Origin: Nipponacmea schrenckii
Lineage: Eukaryota; Mollusca; Gastropoda; Lottiidae
Direction of reading: 5' to 3'
Assembly: GCA_030562195.1 (NCBI GenBank)
Contig: CM060200.1
Location: forward strand, 28,125,023 to 28,189,022
Length of the DNA stretch: 64,000 nt
The first letter of the stretch is position 1. Each line of letters starts with the position of its first letter. Below, piece after piece: positions 50,697-62,528 of this stretch. Position numbers and translations under genes: made by a program. Below the pieces are notes generated by a model. It searched no databases, was not told the DNA's origin, and worked only from the letters and a program-made list of their open reading frames with translations.

Positions 50697-51511
50697 TGTA
50701 ATGGGGTGTAGAGGTATTAAATAAAACTATAAGTAGTTTTACCGTTTATTATAAAAACCCTGAAATATATATTACATTTATAAATATACAATTAAACAAA
50801 TATTATACATATCACAGAAAATGAATCAAAGGGAAGTAATCTTGTTCAAAGTATTGCTGACTTGAAATGAAAAGCTTAGAATGACTTAAATATAACCTAA
50901 CTAACATAATATGTTATAAAGACTGTTGATATTCTAACTAACAATTATACAATACAATGTAATGAAACTATTTACTACTTTATTAAACCTACATTATTAC
51001 GATAGCTAATATTACTAATATGACTTAAAGCTGAGAATAATATAAAATGCGGCTGATTAAAAGATAACTCAGACAATGTACAATAATACAATAATAAACT
51101 GAAACCACACAGCCCCACTCCCAGCATACACAAAGTAATATTAAACACACATACCTGCTATACTGAAGAAGTATAAAACACTATAATATTAATATCCAAC
51201 AAAGGTAATACAAGACAACTAATTGTAAGAAGATTACAATTTACATGCTTACTCTTTGAGACCAAAAGCTTGACTGAGGGTATGGAGTTAGGGTAACCAA
51301 GGCCTAAGTTTGGCTGTTGCTATGAAAGCAGAAAAGTGCTCACCCAGTCAACAAGCCAGACTATAGAAAAGATGTTTAGAAATGTTTATTTGTGATTATT
51401 AGTAATTAAAAAGGTGATATGAACAAGGATTATATTTTCACTAAGATATACATGATAACACAATCTGAACTGTTTGTTTTAAACCTGTAATATAAAATTA
51501 CCTCTGCTACA
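50697..51511 (-). repeat. 5' LTR, 815 bp
   Basis: In element sense it runs from TGTAGCAGAGG to CCCATTACA (TG...CA). It pairs with the 3' LTR remnant at 44893-45005. Confidence 0.88.
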
Positions 51512-51966
51512 CATATAACGAAGGTAAAGCTGTAGTAATTGAGAGATTTAACAGAACTCTGAAAAACAAATTATTCAAAAAGTTCACAGAATTGAAGTCT
51601 CAAAAATGGCTTAAAATATTACCCATTGTTGTGGATGAATATAATAATAAAATTCATTCATCTATAAAAGTTACTCCTACAGAAGCTTCAAAAAATACAG
51701 ATATTATAAAATCGATTAACACACAAAACAATTTTGAAAATGAGCATTTAAATATTAAACTCAAATTTAAAGTTGGAGATAGAGTTTCTAATTATAAATA
51801 TAAAAGTAAATTCGAAAAAGGTTATGTTGGATATTGGATGAATAAAATCTTTATTATTGATAAAGTTAATAAAACTTCACCACCAACTTACAGGTTAGTA
51901 GATTTACACGGTGAAGAAATCTTGGGTAGATTTTATCAAAACGAACTTCAAAAAACTGATTTTTAA
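51512..51966 (+). pseudogene. Polinton integrase, C-side fragment
   Basis: Picks up directly after the CATA duplication with the third catalytic residue in VVIERFNRTLKNKL, followed by EYNNKIHSSIKVTPTEAS and a C-terminal chromodomain-like/SH3-like region (FKVGDRVSNYKYK, KGYVGYW, EEILGRFYQNEL). The stop at 51964-51966 is three bases before the protease start. Together with 44640-44892 it shows the integrase was whole before the LTR element inserted. Confidence 0.9.
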
Positions 51967-51969
51967 AAA

Positions 51970-52389
51970 ATGATTACTTTCAAAGAATTCTTACAAAAAT
52001 ACGGAACTGATACTACCACAAATTTTCAATTAATTAGATGGGCAGAAGAATTAAACATAAAACGTTTCTACTTTTGCATGCGCGATGAAATATCATCTCT
52101 TAAAAATAAAACAAAGTTTTATGCTATAACTAATATCCATACTTCAGATCAAAAAGGCGTCCATCATTCTGCTTTATTCAAAGGGGATTCAATGTATTTT
52201 TTTGATTCGTATGGATTAGATCCAACTAAAGAAATTATTGATTTGAACTATGGACCAATAAAATGTTCTACTTTTCAAATTAAAAAACCAGGGGATAAAT
52301 TTTGTGGTCTACTTTCTCTTTGGGTTTTATATCAATTAAGTTTAGGTAAACCATTTGAACAAATGGTATTAAATCTTGTTGGCAAATAA
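51970..52389 (+). CDS. Polinton cysteine protease (adenovirus maturation-protease family)
   Basis: 139 codons. Candidate catalytic residues in the family's order are H65/H66 (GVHHSALF), D79 (YFFDSYGLDP), Q103 (TFQIK) and C112 (KFCGLLSLWVL). In Polintons this protease is thought to process capsid proteins. It starts immediately after the integrase stop, so the two genes are packed as in other Polintons. The length is shorter than adenoviral proteases (~200 aa), and sequence past the stop (to about 52430) may be lost C-terminal coding after a frame change near 52380. Confidence 0.85.
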   Translation: MITFKEFLQKYGTDTTTNFQLIRWAEELNIKRFYFCMRDEISSLKNKTKFYAITNIHTSDQKGVHHSALFKGDSMYFFDSYGLDPTKEIIDLNYGPIKCSTFQIKKPGDKFCGLLSLWVLYQLSLGKPFEQMVLNLVGK

Positions 52390-52486
52390 AATTTGGTTTA
52401 GGAAACTTAAAGAATGAAGCTCCTACATTAACGATTAATAAATTCAAACCATTCAAACTGGAGACACACTTCAAGGTGATATAAAT

Positions 52487-52908
52487 ATGAATAATTTCAA
52501 AATAACTAATTTCAGATTTCCTCAACAGAAAAAAGATGCAATTAATAACGCTTATTCAACTCAAACAACTAAAAGTTTACATCAAAAAATAACTGTATTA
52601 GATAAAGATAGTAAAAACTAATTAGAAAACCATCAAAAACTTTTAAACTCGCATTATAAAAAACTAGAAAGTTAACAACAATTAGCTAATATAGTCGATA
52701 AAACTCAGTTGGACAGAATAAATTTATAACTAGACGAAAAAATTAAACAACTGATAGGTAATATTAAACCAGGTATAAATGAGGAAAGATTGAAGCAAGA
52801 ATTATATAATCTTGAAACGAAACTCAATGATGATAATGAACTAACAGAAATTAAAACCTATATTCAACAACAATTAGTTAATATGGTTGATAAATCTCAA
52901 TTACAAAA
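52487..52908 (+). pseudogene. Polinton coiled-coil protein, 5' part with three stops
   Basis: ATG at 52487 (MNNFKITNFRFPQQKKDA) begins a charged, helical frame that stays in one phase to the Helentron-like insertion at 52909 but contains three TAA codons (52619, one near 52672 and one near 52727). The segment NIKPGINEERLKQELYNLET, followed by KLNDDNELTE, recurs at 63750 and near 63970, so the protein is built of ~74-residue repeats. I do not recognise the family. A trimeric fibre-like coiled coil is one possibility. Confidence 0.55.
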
Positions 52909-53995
52909 CTAGAATTGCTTACAATTATGAACGTATTTCGAGAGCCTTAAAATATTATATAGGCTAAATTTGCAATTACCTACATCTAGACAATATATTG
53001 AATATCATTTGACCTAGTTTTCAAAGTCATAAAATAATTAGGTCACACCTTCCGTAACGGTTAATGATGGCGAAAATATGAAAATTATCAATTTTTGCTG
53101 TATTTAAGTACACTTATCTCTATGAATTTTTTAAGTAAGCCAAATTAAAAAATATCTACTCGTAGACAATATATTGAATATTATTTGACCTAATTTTCAA
53201 GGTCATAGATTAAGTGGGTCACACCTTCCGTACCCGTTAAAGTGACCTAATTTTGAAAAAATCGAAATTTAAATAATTCGAAAGAAAATACGAAATTTGA
53301 AAATCGGTCTCCAAGAAAAGGTAGATAATGATCCATTGTATCTATGTGCAAAATTTCATCAAAATCGGTCTATCAGTAGTGTCTGAATTTCTTATTTAAG
53401 AATTGTAACGAAAATTCAAAATGGCGGCCGATATGGCAGCTTGACCTAATTATTTAGGTCAAATCAATTACTATTGACAAGTTATTTATAAAACAGTTTT
53501 CACTTTTCACCTAGCAGTTATAGACCGGAAGTTACGTAATTACGTCATTTGAGGCTAAACCGGAAGTGGAATTTTTTTTTCACATTTTTTCAAAAATTAT
53601 AAACATATCGCCTATCAACTGGTAAAGTTTCAAAATTTTACCATTTATATTAAAGGAGAAATCACGGTCTGAAAATTTTGCCGATGACCCTTGAATATTG
53701 AATTGCAAATCGTGGGTAAAATATTCAACCTAATTGCATAAAACCTATAATTGTTAGTTGACAAATACATTGAAGTTTTCAAATCTGAAAATCCGGTCAA
53801 AATCGAACTGAAAATAAACTTGCTAAAGCAAAAAAACCTGAACTTCCGGTTCTCACTTCCTGTCAGAGATAGAACTTCCGGTTTTGTTTTATTTGATAAT
53901 AGAAATCATTCTAAGATCAACTGTAGATTTAGAATTTCTGCACCTTTTACCAGTTTGTCTGCAAACTCATCCAAGAATTACAAAAAAAAAAAAAA
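52909..53995 (+). mobile_element. Module A
   Basis: Begins CTAGAATTGCTTACAATTAT, contains repeated 'TTTGACCTA...AAGGTCATA' blocks and several CCGGAAGT words, and ends in A12-13 without its own hairpin tail. It is nearly identical to A' (62529) over its whole length. Confidence 0.85.
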
Positions 53996-55372
53996 CTAGA
54001 GCCACACGTGGCACAGAGTGGGACTTTGCTAACGTCGCAAATTGCAACAAACAGACAGAAACATCTGATTTTCTGGGATAAACTGGCCAAAGCAATAAGG
54101 TATCTGTGTGCAAGGTAATTTTTAAAAAAAACTTATTTCCTACAAACGTAATACGCTGACCCATATATATGGAAAACTGAAAATTTACCCGGATGTGCCA
54201 CGCCCATCTAATTCTTTTCAGCGTGAATCTAATCACATTCAAAATGTATATTCACAGTACAAATTTGAAGTTTGTCCATCCAATAGATCACGAGATATAC
54301 ACACATACATTTAAAAAAACGTAAATACGGCAAAATGTACTTTTATTTTCAAAAATCAAAAATTTCAATTTTCATTTTAAAAACTTTTTTTATATATCGC
54401 TAGAAAGAGGACAAAAAGCACCTTAAGAATCTAAAAAAATTAACCCTTTAAATTAATTAGGTCACACTCTAGAGCAGTCCAAAGTTGCGAATTTTGCTGT
54501 TTTCAGACAGCTATAAAACCGGAAGTTGATGTCTGAGGTCAAAGGTCAAAGTGTCAACTAATAGCCAAGGTCAATGACCTTTGACCTACTAAAGGTCAAA
54601 GTCACCAAAGGTCAAGGTCACGAGAAATAAGCCCCCAAACTTCGAAAAAATTCAACCGGATGTTGCAAAAATGCAAAAGCAAAATTCAAAAATCGGCTCC
54701 CACAGTTTTTTTCGTAATCGACTAAAGCTACAAGAAATGTAAACATCGCGGAAATTAGACATTACCCTGAGGCCCCATTTTGAGTTTTACAAAAAAGTGA
54801 CATTTCAAGATGGCGGCCAAAGTTTCACTTCCGGTCCGGATTTTTTCTTCTTCATTTTTTTGTCTTCTAATTTAATTAAGATTGACATAAATTTTGTTGC
54901 GATACATCAATTACAGCACAAGTAGGCCAACCGGAAGTTTTAACCCTTTTTACGTTGAAACCGGAAATGAAGCAAAAATTTTGACTCTGCCAATGTTTTT
55001 AAATTCATGACACTTGAAGGCACCCAAATTTTCAGATCAATCGGTCTTAAAATAGCAAAGTTGCAAAAATGTGCAAAATACGGCAAAAAAATGTGTGCTA
55101 CGAATTTTCGAATTTCGAAATTTTTCAACTGCTATCTTGTTGGAAATTATTTCAAGTTTCTAAAAATGCAAACCCGAAGAAAATCGATCAATAATTGCGA
55201 CTTCTAGAGCCACTGACCGACTTTTTAGGCATGTTGCAACGCAGCACTTATGGTTTTGCAAAAATGTTCCAATTTATATTTAATAGAAACGTCGCCACAA
55301 CAGAAGGTTTATAGAAGTTGTGAAATTGCTGCAACTATTGCAGCCTAGGCTGTGTGAGGTGTGTAAATTTCG

Positions 55373-55411
<39 letters not shown>

Positions 55412-55456
55412 CAAACCGAAAACAAACTGGGACTTTGCGGTAGCAAAGTCCCACAA
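53996..55456 (+). mobile_element. Module B
   Basis: Begins CTAGAGCCACACGTGGCACA, with GTGGGACTTTGC just inside. It ends after poly(A) with a 10-bp hairpin, GGGACTTTGC (55429-55438) with GCAAAGTCCC (55443-55452), then ACAA and CTAG. It carries a cluster of AGGTCA sites at 54536-54620. Confidence 0.85.
54536..54620 (+). promoter_or_regulatory. Cluster of nuclear-receptor-type half-sites in module B
   Basis: AGGTCA-A-AGGTCA (54536-54548) is a perfect DR1. AGGTCA-A-TGACCT (54568-54580) is a perfect IR1, the ecdysone-receptor-type palindrome. TGACCT-T-TGACCT (54575-54587) is a second DR1 overlapping it. TCAAGGTCA near 54612-54620 matches an ERR/SF-1 monomer site. The sequence match is direct; any binding is inference. 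Confidence 0.6.
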
Positions 55457-57670
55457 CTAGAGCCGTACGCCTAACGGCACTGAAGCAGTGCGTTGCATCC
55501 AGGGATTCGTTCGTTAAGCAAAAGATAGAAAGGGTTTATTAAAAAGAAAATGTGTATTATAAATGGATTTGGATTTCATAACAAACGCTCCCATACCCCC
55601 CCCCCCTTTTTTTCCCTTCCCCCCTTTTTGCCCCTCCCCATCCTCAGCCCGCATCATCAATTAAGATAGATAATAAGTTAAAATAATAATAAAAATGTAA
55701 AGAGTGTTGTTTAATCTAAAGAGATATCCGGATCGCTGAAACTCATATTTTGTAAATCGCCCAAACGCAGAGAATAATATCCAATAGATTGTTTTATATT
55801 AAATTCGCAATTTTCAGATGCCGTTGAAACCAAAGTAAACATTGTACAAAAATATATATATATATATAGCATTGGATAGACATTGTCGATAGCTATATTC
55901 TTTGTACAAATCAAAAGATCACTAATCGTTTAAGTTGTCGTAAGTCGCCAGGGTATAACATTGAGACACAACATAAATAGCGCGGCTTAACACTTTAAAA
56001 TTTATATTGAATAGAGTTTTGTCCCTTAGACCACTATTCCACTCAACTGTATATTATTGTTGCATAAGAGATAAATTTTAAATTCTAAAGGTTGTGATTT
56101 CGTTTCATATATTCCATATTTACATCACCCACAACAGGAAATAAACCAAAATTTATTTATTTATTTAACATATAAAATACCTTTGAATCATTTTAACTGG
56201 AACGATTAAACTAAAAAATAAATTCGGATCGCTGAAACTCATATCTTGTAGATCGCCCAAATGCAACACACATTAAACAGATTGTTTTATAGGAAAAATT
56301 CGCAATTTTCAAATGACGATAAAAGCGGAAGTATAAATCTTACACTAAAGCTTTATATATCATTGGATAGAACTTCTCGAGAGCTATCACATTTGTACAG
56401 GTCAAAAATTCGCCAAAGGTCAACGTCACAATATACCACCATTCTAATTTTTTTAAAATTTTAATCGTAAAAAAATCAAAATCAAAATCAAAATTCAAAA
56501 ATCGGTTTCCATATATATTTCGGCAACCGGTTATGGATTCTATATACATCAAAATAACACAAATCGAATTATCCCCCGAGACCCTATTTCGATTTAAAGA
56601 AAAACACGCACAGTTAGTATAGAAGAAATTACAAAATTTGAAATTTTTAAACGCGCAATTTTGATTAAAATACCAAGTGTGATATATTAATGGAGAGAGG
56701 AGATTAAGCGTTAGAAGAATATGTGAGAAAATCTGACTTATCGAAATTAGGTCACATGATAGAGCTCTTTAAAGTTAAAATTCGTGATTTTCAATTGGCT
56801 GCAAAACCGGAAGTAAACATCGGACAACAACACCGAAGATACCATTGGGTAGATATAATCAAGGGCAATAACTTTTGTTTAGGTCAAAAGGTCACCGAAG
56901 GTCAATGTCGCGAAATATGACCTTTTACATTTTTGACAATTACTGGAAAATTTCAACCGGAAATAAAAGAAAAGCAAAAGCGAAATTCAAAAATCCCTTC
57001 CCATACTTTTTTGCGCAATCGTTGAATGTTTTTAGAAAATCTTAAATTATGCAAATTAGATTTAACCCTAAGGCCCCATTTTGAGTTTTACAAAAATTAG
57101 TCATATCAAGATGGCGGCTGATCCGTTACTTCCGGTTCGGATCTTTTTAATTTAGCATCATTTGATAGACAATTGTAGCTAATTGCAAAAGAAATTTTTT
57201 AAGTATCTTCAATATTCCGGAAGTGCAAAATTCAACTTTAAAAGCAAATAACTTCAAAACCGGAAAAGATATCGAAATTTTGAAAATTAATTATAGTTCG
57301 CAATCAAAATGTCTATATATCTGTAAGTTTTCAAGTCGATCGAAAGAAAACTGTAGAAGTAAAAAAATGCTAAAAATTAAAAATTCAAAAAGTCAGCTAC
57401 AAAGTTGGGAAATGTTTAATTCTCAATTTCCTATCTTTTAGAACTAAGTTCAATGTAGTTATCTAAAAAAGAACGATCAACATTGGATCAAAAATAAAGC
57501 CGCAAATTGAAAAACAAAGAAAAACTTTGGAAAGCGCTACGTCATTTCCTGTTTACAAAAAATGCATCAAATTACATTCATTAATATTACTTTCACGAGT
57601 ACGACAAGGAAATCGAAAGAGTGAATTCATAGCATATGTAGTTTTGGCTGGGCGCTCTGGGAAGAATTCG

Positions 57671-57708
<38 letters not shown>

Positions 57709-57823
57709 ATTTCGAAAACAAAGCAGTGCGTTCGATGAACGCACTGCAAAAAAAAAAAAAAAAAAAAAGACAAACCGAAAACAAACTGGGACTTTGCGGT
57801 AGCAAAGTCCCACAAAAAAAAAA
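55457..57823 (+). mobile_element. Module C, with an extra B-type tail
   Basis: Begins CTAGAGCCGTACGCCTAACG, with GCAGTGCGTT just inside. Two internal blocks (about 55733-55925 and 56226-56460) are diverged copies of each other and resemble the 5' part of D. After poly(A) comes the C/D-type hairpin (57723-57747), then a second poly(A) and a B-type tail with its hairpin (about 57768-57811). This suggests insertion into the poly(A) of a B copy. Confidence 0.75.
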
Positions 57824-59274
57824 CTAGAGCCACACGTGGCACAGAGTGGGGCTTTGCTAACGTCGCAAATTGCAACAAACAGACAGAAACATCTGATTTT
57901 CTGGGATAAACTGGCCAAAGCAATAAGGTATCTGTGTGCAAGGTAATTTTTTAAAAAAACTTATTTCCTACAAACGTAATACGCTGACCCATATATATGG
58001 AAAACTGAAAATTTACCCGGATGTGCCACGCCCATCTAATTCTTTTCAGCGTGAATCTAATCACATTCAAAATGTATATTCACAGTACAAATTTGAAGTT
58101 TGTCCATCCAATAGATCACGAGATATACACACAAACATTTAAAAAAAACGTAAATACGGCAAAATGTACTTTTATTTTCAAAAATAAAAAATTTCAATTT
58201 TCATTTTAAAAACTTTTTTTATACATCGCTAGAAAGAGGACAAAAAGCACCTTAAGAATCTAAAAAAATTAACCCTCTAAATTAATTAGGTCACACTCTA
58301 GAGCAGTCCAAAGTTGCGAATTTGGCTGTTTTCAGACAGCTATAAAACCGGAAGTTGATGTCTGAGGTCAAAGGTCAAAGTGTCAACTAATAGCCAAGGT
58401 CAATGACCTTTGACCTACTAAAGGTCAAAGTCACCAAAGGTCAAGGTCACGAGAAATAAGCCCCCAAACTTCGAAAAAATTCAACCGGATGTTGCAAAAA
58501 TGCAAAAGCAAAATTCAAAAATCGGCTCCCACAGTTTTTTTTGTAATCGACTAAAGCTACAAGAAATGTAAACATCGCGGAAATTAGACATTACCCTGAG
58601 GCCCCATTTTGAGTTTTACAAAAAAGTGACATTTCAAGATGGCGGCCAAAGTTTCACTTCCGGTCCGGATTTTTTCTTCTTCATTTTTTTGTCTTCTAAT
58701 TTAATTAAGATTGACATAAATTTTGTTGCGATACATCAATTACAGCACAAGTAGGTCAACCGGAAGTTTAAACCCTTTTTACGTTGAAACCGGAAATGAA
58801 GCAAAAATTTTGACTCTGCCAATGTTTTTAAATTCATGACACTTGAAGGCACCCAAATTTTCAGATCAATCGGTCTTAAAATAGCAAAGTTGCAAAAATG
58901 TGCAAAATACGGCAAAAAAATGTGTGCTACGAATTTTCAAATTTCGAAATTTTTCAACTGCTATCTTGTTGGAAATTATTTCAAGTTTCTAAAAATGCAA
59001 ACCCGAAGAAAATCGATCAATAATTGCGACTTCTAGAGCCACTGACCGACTTTTTAGGCATGTTGCAACGCAGCACTTATGGTTTTGCAAAAATGTTCCA
59101 ATTTATATTTAATAGAAACGTCGCCACAACAGAAGGTTTAGAGAAGTTGTGAAATTGCTGCAACTATTGCAGCCTAGGCTGTGTGAGGTGTGTAAATTTC
59201 GAAAAAAAAAAAAAAAAAAAAAAAAAAAACAAACCGAAAACAAACTGGGACTTTGCGGTAGCAAAGTCCCACAA
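57824..59274 (+). mobile_element. Module B'
   Basis: Second copy of B, differing by scattered substitutions and homopolymer lengths, complete to its hairpin tail. The AGGTCA cluster is preserved without change in its core motifs. Confidence 0.87.
58375..58460 (+). promoter_or_regulatory. Nuclear-receptor-type cluster in module B'
   Basis: DR1 at 58375-58387, IR1 at 58397-58409 and the ERR-type TCAAGGTCA near 58441-58449 repeat the arrangement seen in module B. Confidence 0.6.
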
Positions 59275-60871
59275 CTAGATCCCCAGGCTTCGCGAGGTTC
59301 TGACGCAGTGCGTAGCAGTTTTGTTATACGCTTTAAAACTACCCCACAAAGTATCTATAGAACACTAACGTTATTTTACAGAGTATAAGTCGTTTTTTTT
59401 TTAAAGCATAATTGGTTCGCTGAAACTCGTGTCATGTAGATCGCCCAAACGCATAATTCAACAAACAGTTTTTAACAATGAAATTCGCAATTTTCAAAAG
59501 GTGATAAAACGGAAAGTATACATCGTACATCAAAATATAATATATCAATGGATAGATCTTTTCGAGAGCTATCACATTTGTGCTGCTTACAAGGTCACCA
59601 AATTTCAAGGTAACAATATACGACCATTCGAAGTTTTTATATATTACTATCAGGTAAATATCAAAATCAAAATCAAAATTCAAAAATCGGTTTCCAAATA
59701 TGATTCAGAAATCGATATTACATTCTATAGACATCAAAATTACGCGAATCGTAGTATCTCCAGAGGCCCCATTTCGATTTAAAGAAAATTACGCACAGTT
59801 AGTAGAGAAGAAATACAAAATTCCCAAATACTATAAAGCGCATTTTTGATGGAAATATGTGGTTTTATATATCATTACAAAGAGCAGATAAACTGTAATA
59901 AGATTCAATATGAATTTTTGTTATTTATAAATTAGTTCACGTGACAGAGCTCTTTAAAAATAAAAATCACAAATTTCAATCGGTTATAAAACCGGAAGTA
60001 GACATCGGACAACACATATGAATATATCATTGAATAGATATCATCAAGGGCAATAACTCATGTTCAGGTCACAAGGTCACCAAAGGTCAAGGTCACGAAA
60101 TACGGGCCTTTGAAATTTTGGTCATTACCAAAAAATTAAAATGGAAATAAAAGAACATCAAAATCAAAATTAAAAAATCGGCTCCCAAATAAAGTTGCGC
60201 AATCGACTCAAGTCACAAGATATGAAAAAATAATGAAAATCGCTTTATCACCTGAGGCCCCATTTTTAATTTTACAAAAGTTTAACATTTCAATATGGCG
60301 GCTTATCGTTTGCTTCCGGTCTGGATTTTTTCATCTTCGTTTTTTTGTATGACTATTTGTAGCATGTTGCAAAACGAATTTTTGAAATATCTTAAGAATT
60401 CCGGAAGTTAGGTTTTTAAAATTTACAAGAGAATAACTTCAAAACCGGAAGTGATGTCGAAAATTTGAAAAATTATTTAAGATCGCATTAACAATGTTTA
60501 TCTACCTGTAAGTTTTCAGGTGGATGAGAATAAAACTGTAGAAGTTGAAAAAAAAGCAAAAATTAAAAATAAAAAAGTCAGCTACAAAAGTAATGAAATT
60601 AGCAGTTTAAAACTGCAGTTAAGTAGCTAGCAGTTTAAAGTAGCTAACAAAAGAAGTTCTGTCAAAATCAGTTGAAAAATAGAGGAAATAAACAGCAAAA
60701 ACCCAAAATAGCGCTATTGCCCACAGCTCGTTTCCGGTTGACCTCAATGGCGTCATTTTGCATTTAACAAATACAAGTCACGCAGTTTGAATAGCAGACA
60801 CCAACAGGTAGTTTGTGGCATGTCGCCTTCTTAGAGAATAATCGAATGTGAAATTCGAAAAAAAAAAAAAA
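59275..60871 (+). mobile_element. Module D
   Basis: Begins CTAGATCCCCAGGCTTCGCG, with GCAGTGCGTAGCAG just inside. Contains AAGGTCACCAAAGGTCAAGG-type blocks and ends at poly(A) with no hairpin tail, directly followed by D'. A truncated reverse copy lies at 7769-8138. Confidence 0.83.
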
Positions 60872-62455
60872 CTAGATCCCCAGGCTTCGCGAGGTTCTGA
60901 CGCAGTGCGTAGCAGTTTTGATATACGCTTTAAAACTGCCCCTTAAAGTATCCGTAGAACAGTAACGTTATTTTTACAGAGTATAAGTCGTTTTATTTCA
61001 AAGCATAATTGGTTCGCTGAAACTAGTGTCATGTAGATCGCCCAAACGCATAATTCAACAACCAGTTTTTAACGATGAAATTCGCAATTTTCAAATGGTG
61101 ATTAAACGGAAAGTATGCATCGTTCATCAAAATATAATATATCAATGGATAGATCTTTTCGAGAGCTATCACATTTGTGCAGCTCACAAGGTCACCAAAG
61201 GTCAAGGTTACAATATACGACCATTCGAAGTTTTTATATATTACTTTCGGTCAAAATATCAAAATCAAAATCAAAATTCAAAAATCGGTTTCCAAATATA
61301 ATTCAGGAATCGATATAACATTCTATAGACATCAAAATTACGCGAATTGTAGCTTCTCCAGAGGTCCAATTTGGATTTAAAGAAAATTACGCACAGTTAG
61401 TAGAGAAGAAAATATAAAATTTCCAAATATTAAAAAGCGCATTTTTGGTGGAAATATGTGGTTTAATATATCATTACAAAGAGCAGATGAGCCCTAATAA
61501 GATTCAATATAAATATTTGATATTTATGAATTAATTCACGTGACAGAGCTCGTTGAAAATAAAAATCACAAATTTCAATCGGCTTTAAAACCGGAAGTAG
61601 ACATCGGACAACACAAATGAATATATCAGGGGGTAGATATCATCAAGGGCAATAAATCGTGTTCAGGTCACATGGTCACCAAAGGTCAAGGTCACAAAAT
61701 ATGGGCCTTTAAAGTTTTTGTCATTACCAATAAAATTAAAATGGAAATAAAAGAAAATCATATTCAAAATTCAAAAATCGGCTCCCAAATAAAGTTGCGC
61801 AATCGACTCTAGTCATTAGATATGAAAAAATAACGAAAATCACTTTATCCCCTGAATTTGAATTTGAAATTTTACAAAAGTTTCACATTTCAATATGGCG
61901 GCTTATCGTTTGCTTCCGGTCTGGATTTTTTTATCTTCGTTTTTTTTATGACTATTTCAAGCATATCGCAAAAAGAATTTTTGAAATATCTTGAAAATTC
62001 CGGAAGTTGATTTTTAAATTTTAAAAGCGAATAACGTCAAAACCGGAAGTGATGTCGAAAATTTAAAAAATAATTCTTGATCGCATTAATAGTGTCTATC
62101 TATCTGTAAGTTTTCGGATGCATCGGAATAAAATTGTAGAAGTTGAAAAAAAAAGCAAAAATTGAAATGATAAAAGTCAGCTACAAAAGTAATGAAATTA
62201 GCAGTTTGAAACTGCAGTTATGTAGCTAGCAGTTAAAAGAAGCTAGCAAAAGAAGTTCTGTCAAAATCAGTTGAAAAATAGAGGTAATAAACAACAAAAA
62301 CCAAAAAAACGCCATTGCCCACAGCTCGTTTCCGGTCACTCTGAATGACGTCATTTTACATTTAACAAATAGAAGTCTCGCAGTTTGAATGGCAGACAGC
62401 AACAGGTAGTTTGTAGCATGTTGCCTTCTAAGAGAAAAATCGAATGTGAAATTCG

Positions 62456-62487
<32 letters not shown>

Positions 62488-62528
62488 ATTTCGAAAACAA
62501 AGCAGTGCGTTCGATGAACGCACTGCAA
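60872..62528 (+). mobile_element. Module D'
   Basis: Second copy of D, clearly more diverged than A/A' or B/B'. It keeps its tail: poly(A), then the GCAGTGCGTTC/GAACGCACTGC hairpin (about 62501-62525), then AA and CTAG. Confidence 0.85.

Larger units (their letters stand above)
44893..51511 (-). mobile_element. LTR retrotransposon with most of its interior replaced
   Basis: On the minus strand: a full 815-bp 5' LTR (50697-51511), a Lys-type primer site, a C-poor leader, gag, then two Penelope-like copies where pol should be, and only the last ~113 bp of the 3' LTR (44893-45005). CATA flanks both ends (44889-44892, 51512-51515). The LTR fragment and full LTR differ at only one visible site, so the insertion is young. 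Confidence 0.85.

Noticed and set aside
55020..59036. A 66-codon frame starting MTLEGTQIF, present twice
   Set aside because: It is identical because modules B and B' are copies. The flanks are non-coding and it has no conserved domain.
59429..61380. Recurrent small open frames starting MSCRSPKR, also at 7655-7993
   Set aside because: They occur in every copy of modules C/D with unrelated ends, and show frame-disrupting differences. They reflect the repeat, not a protein family.
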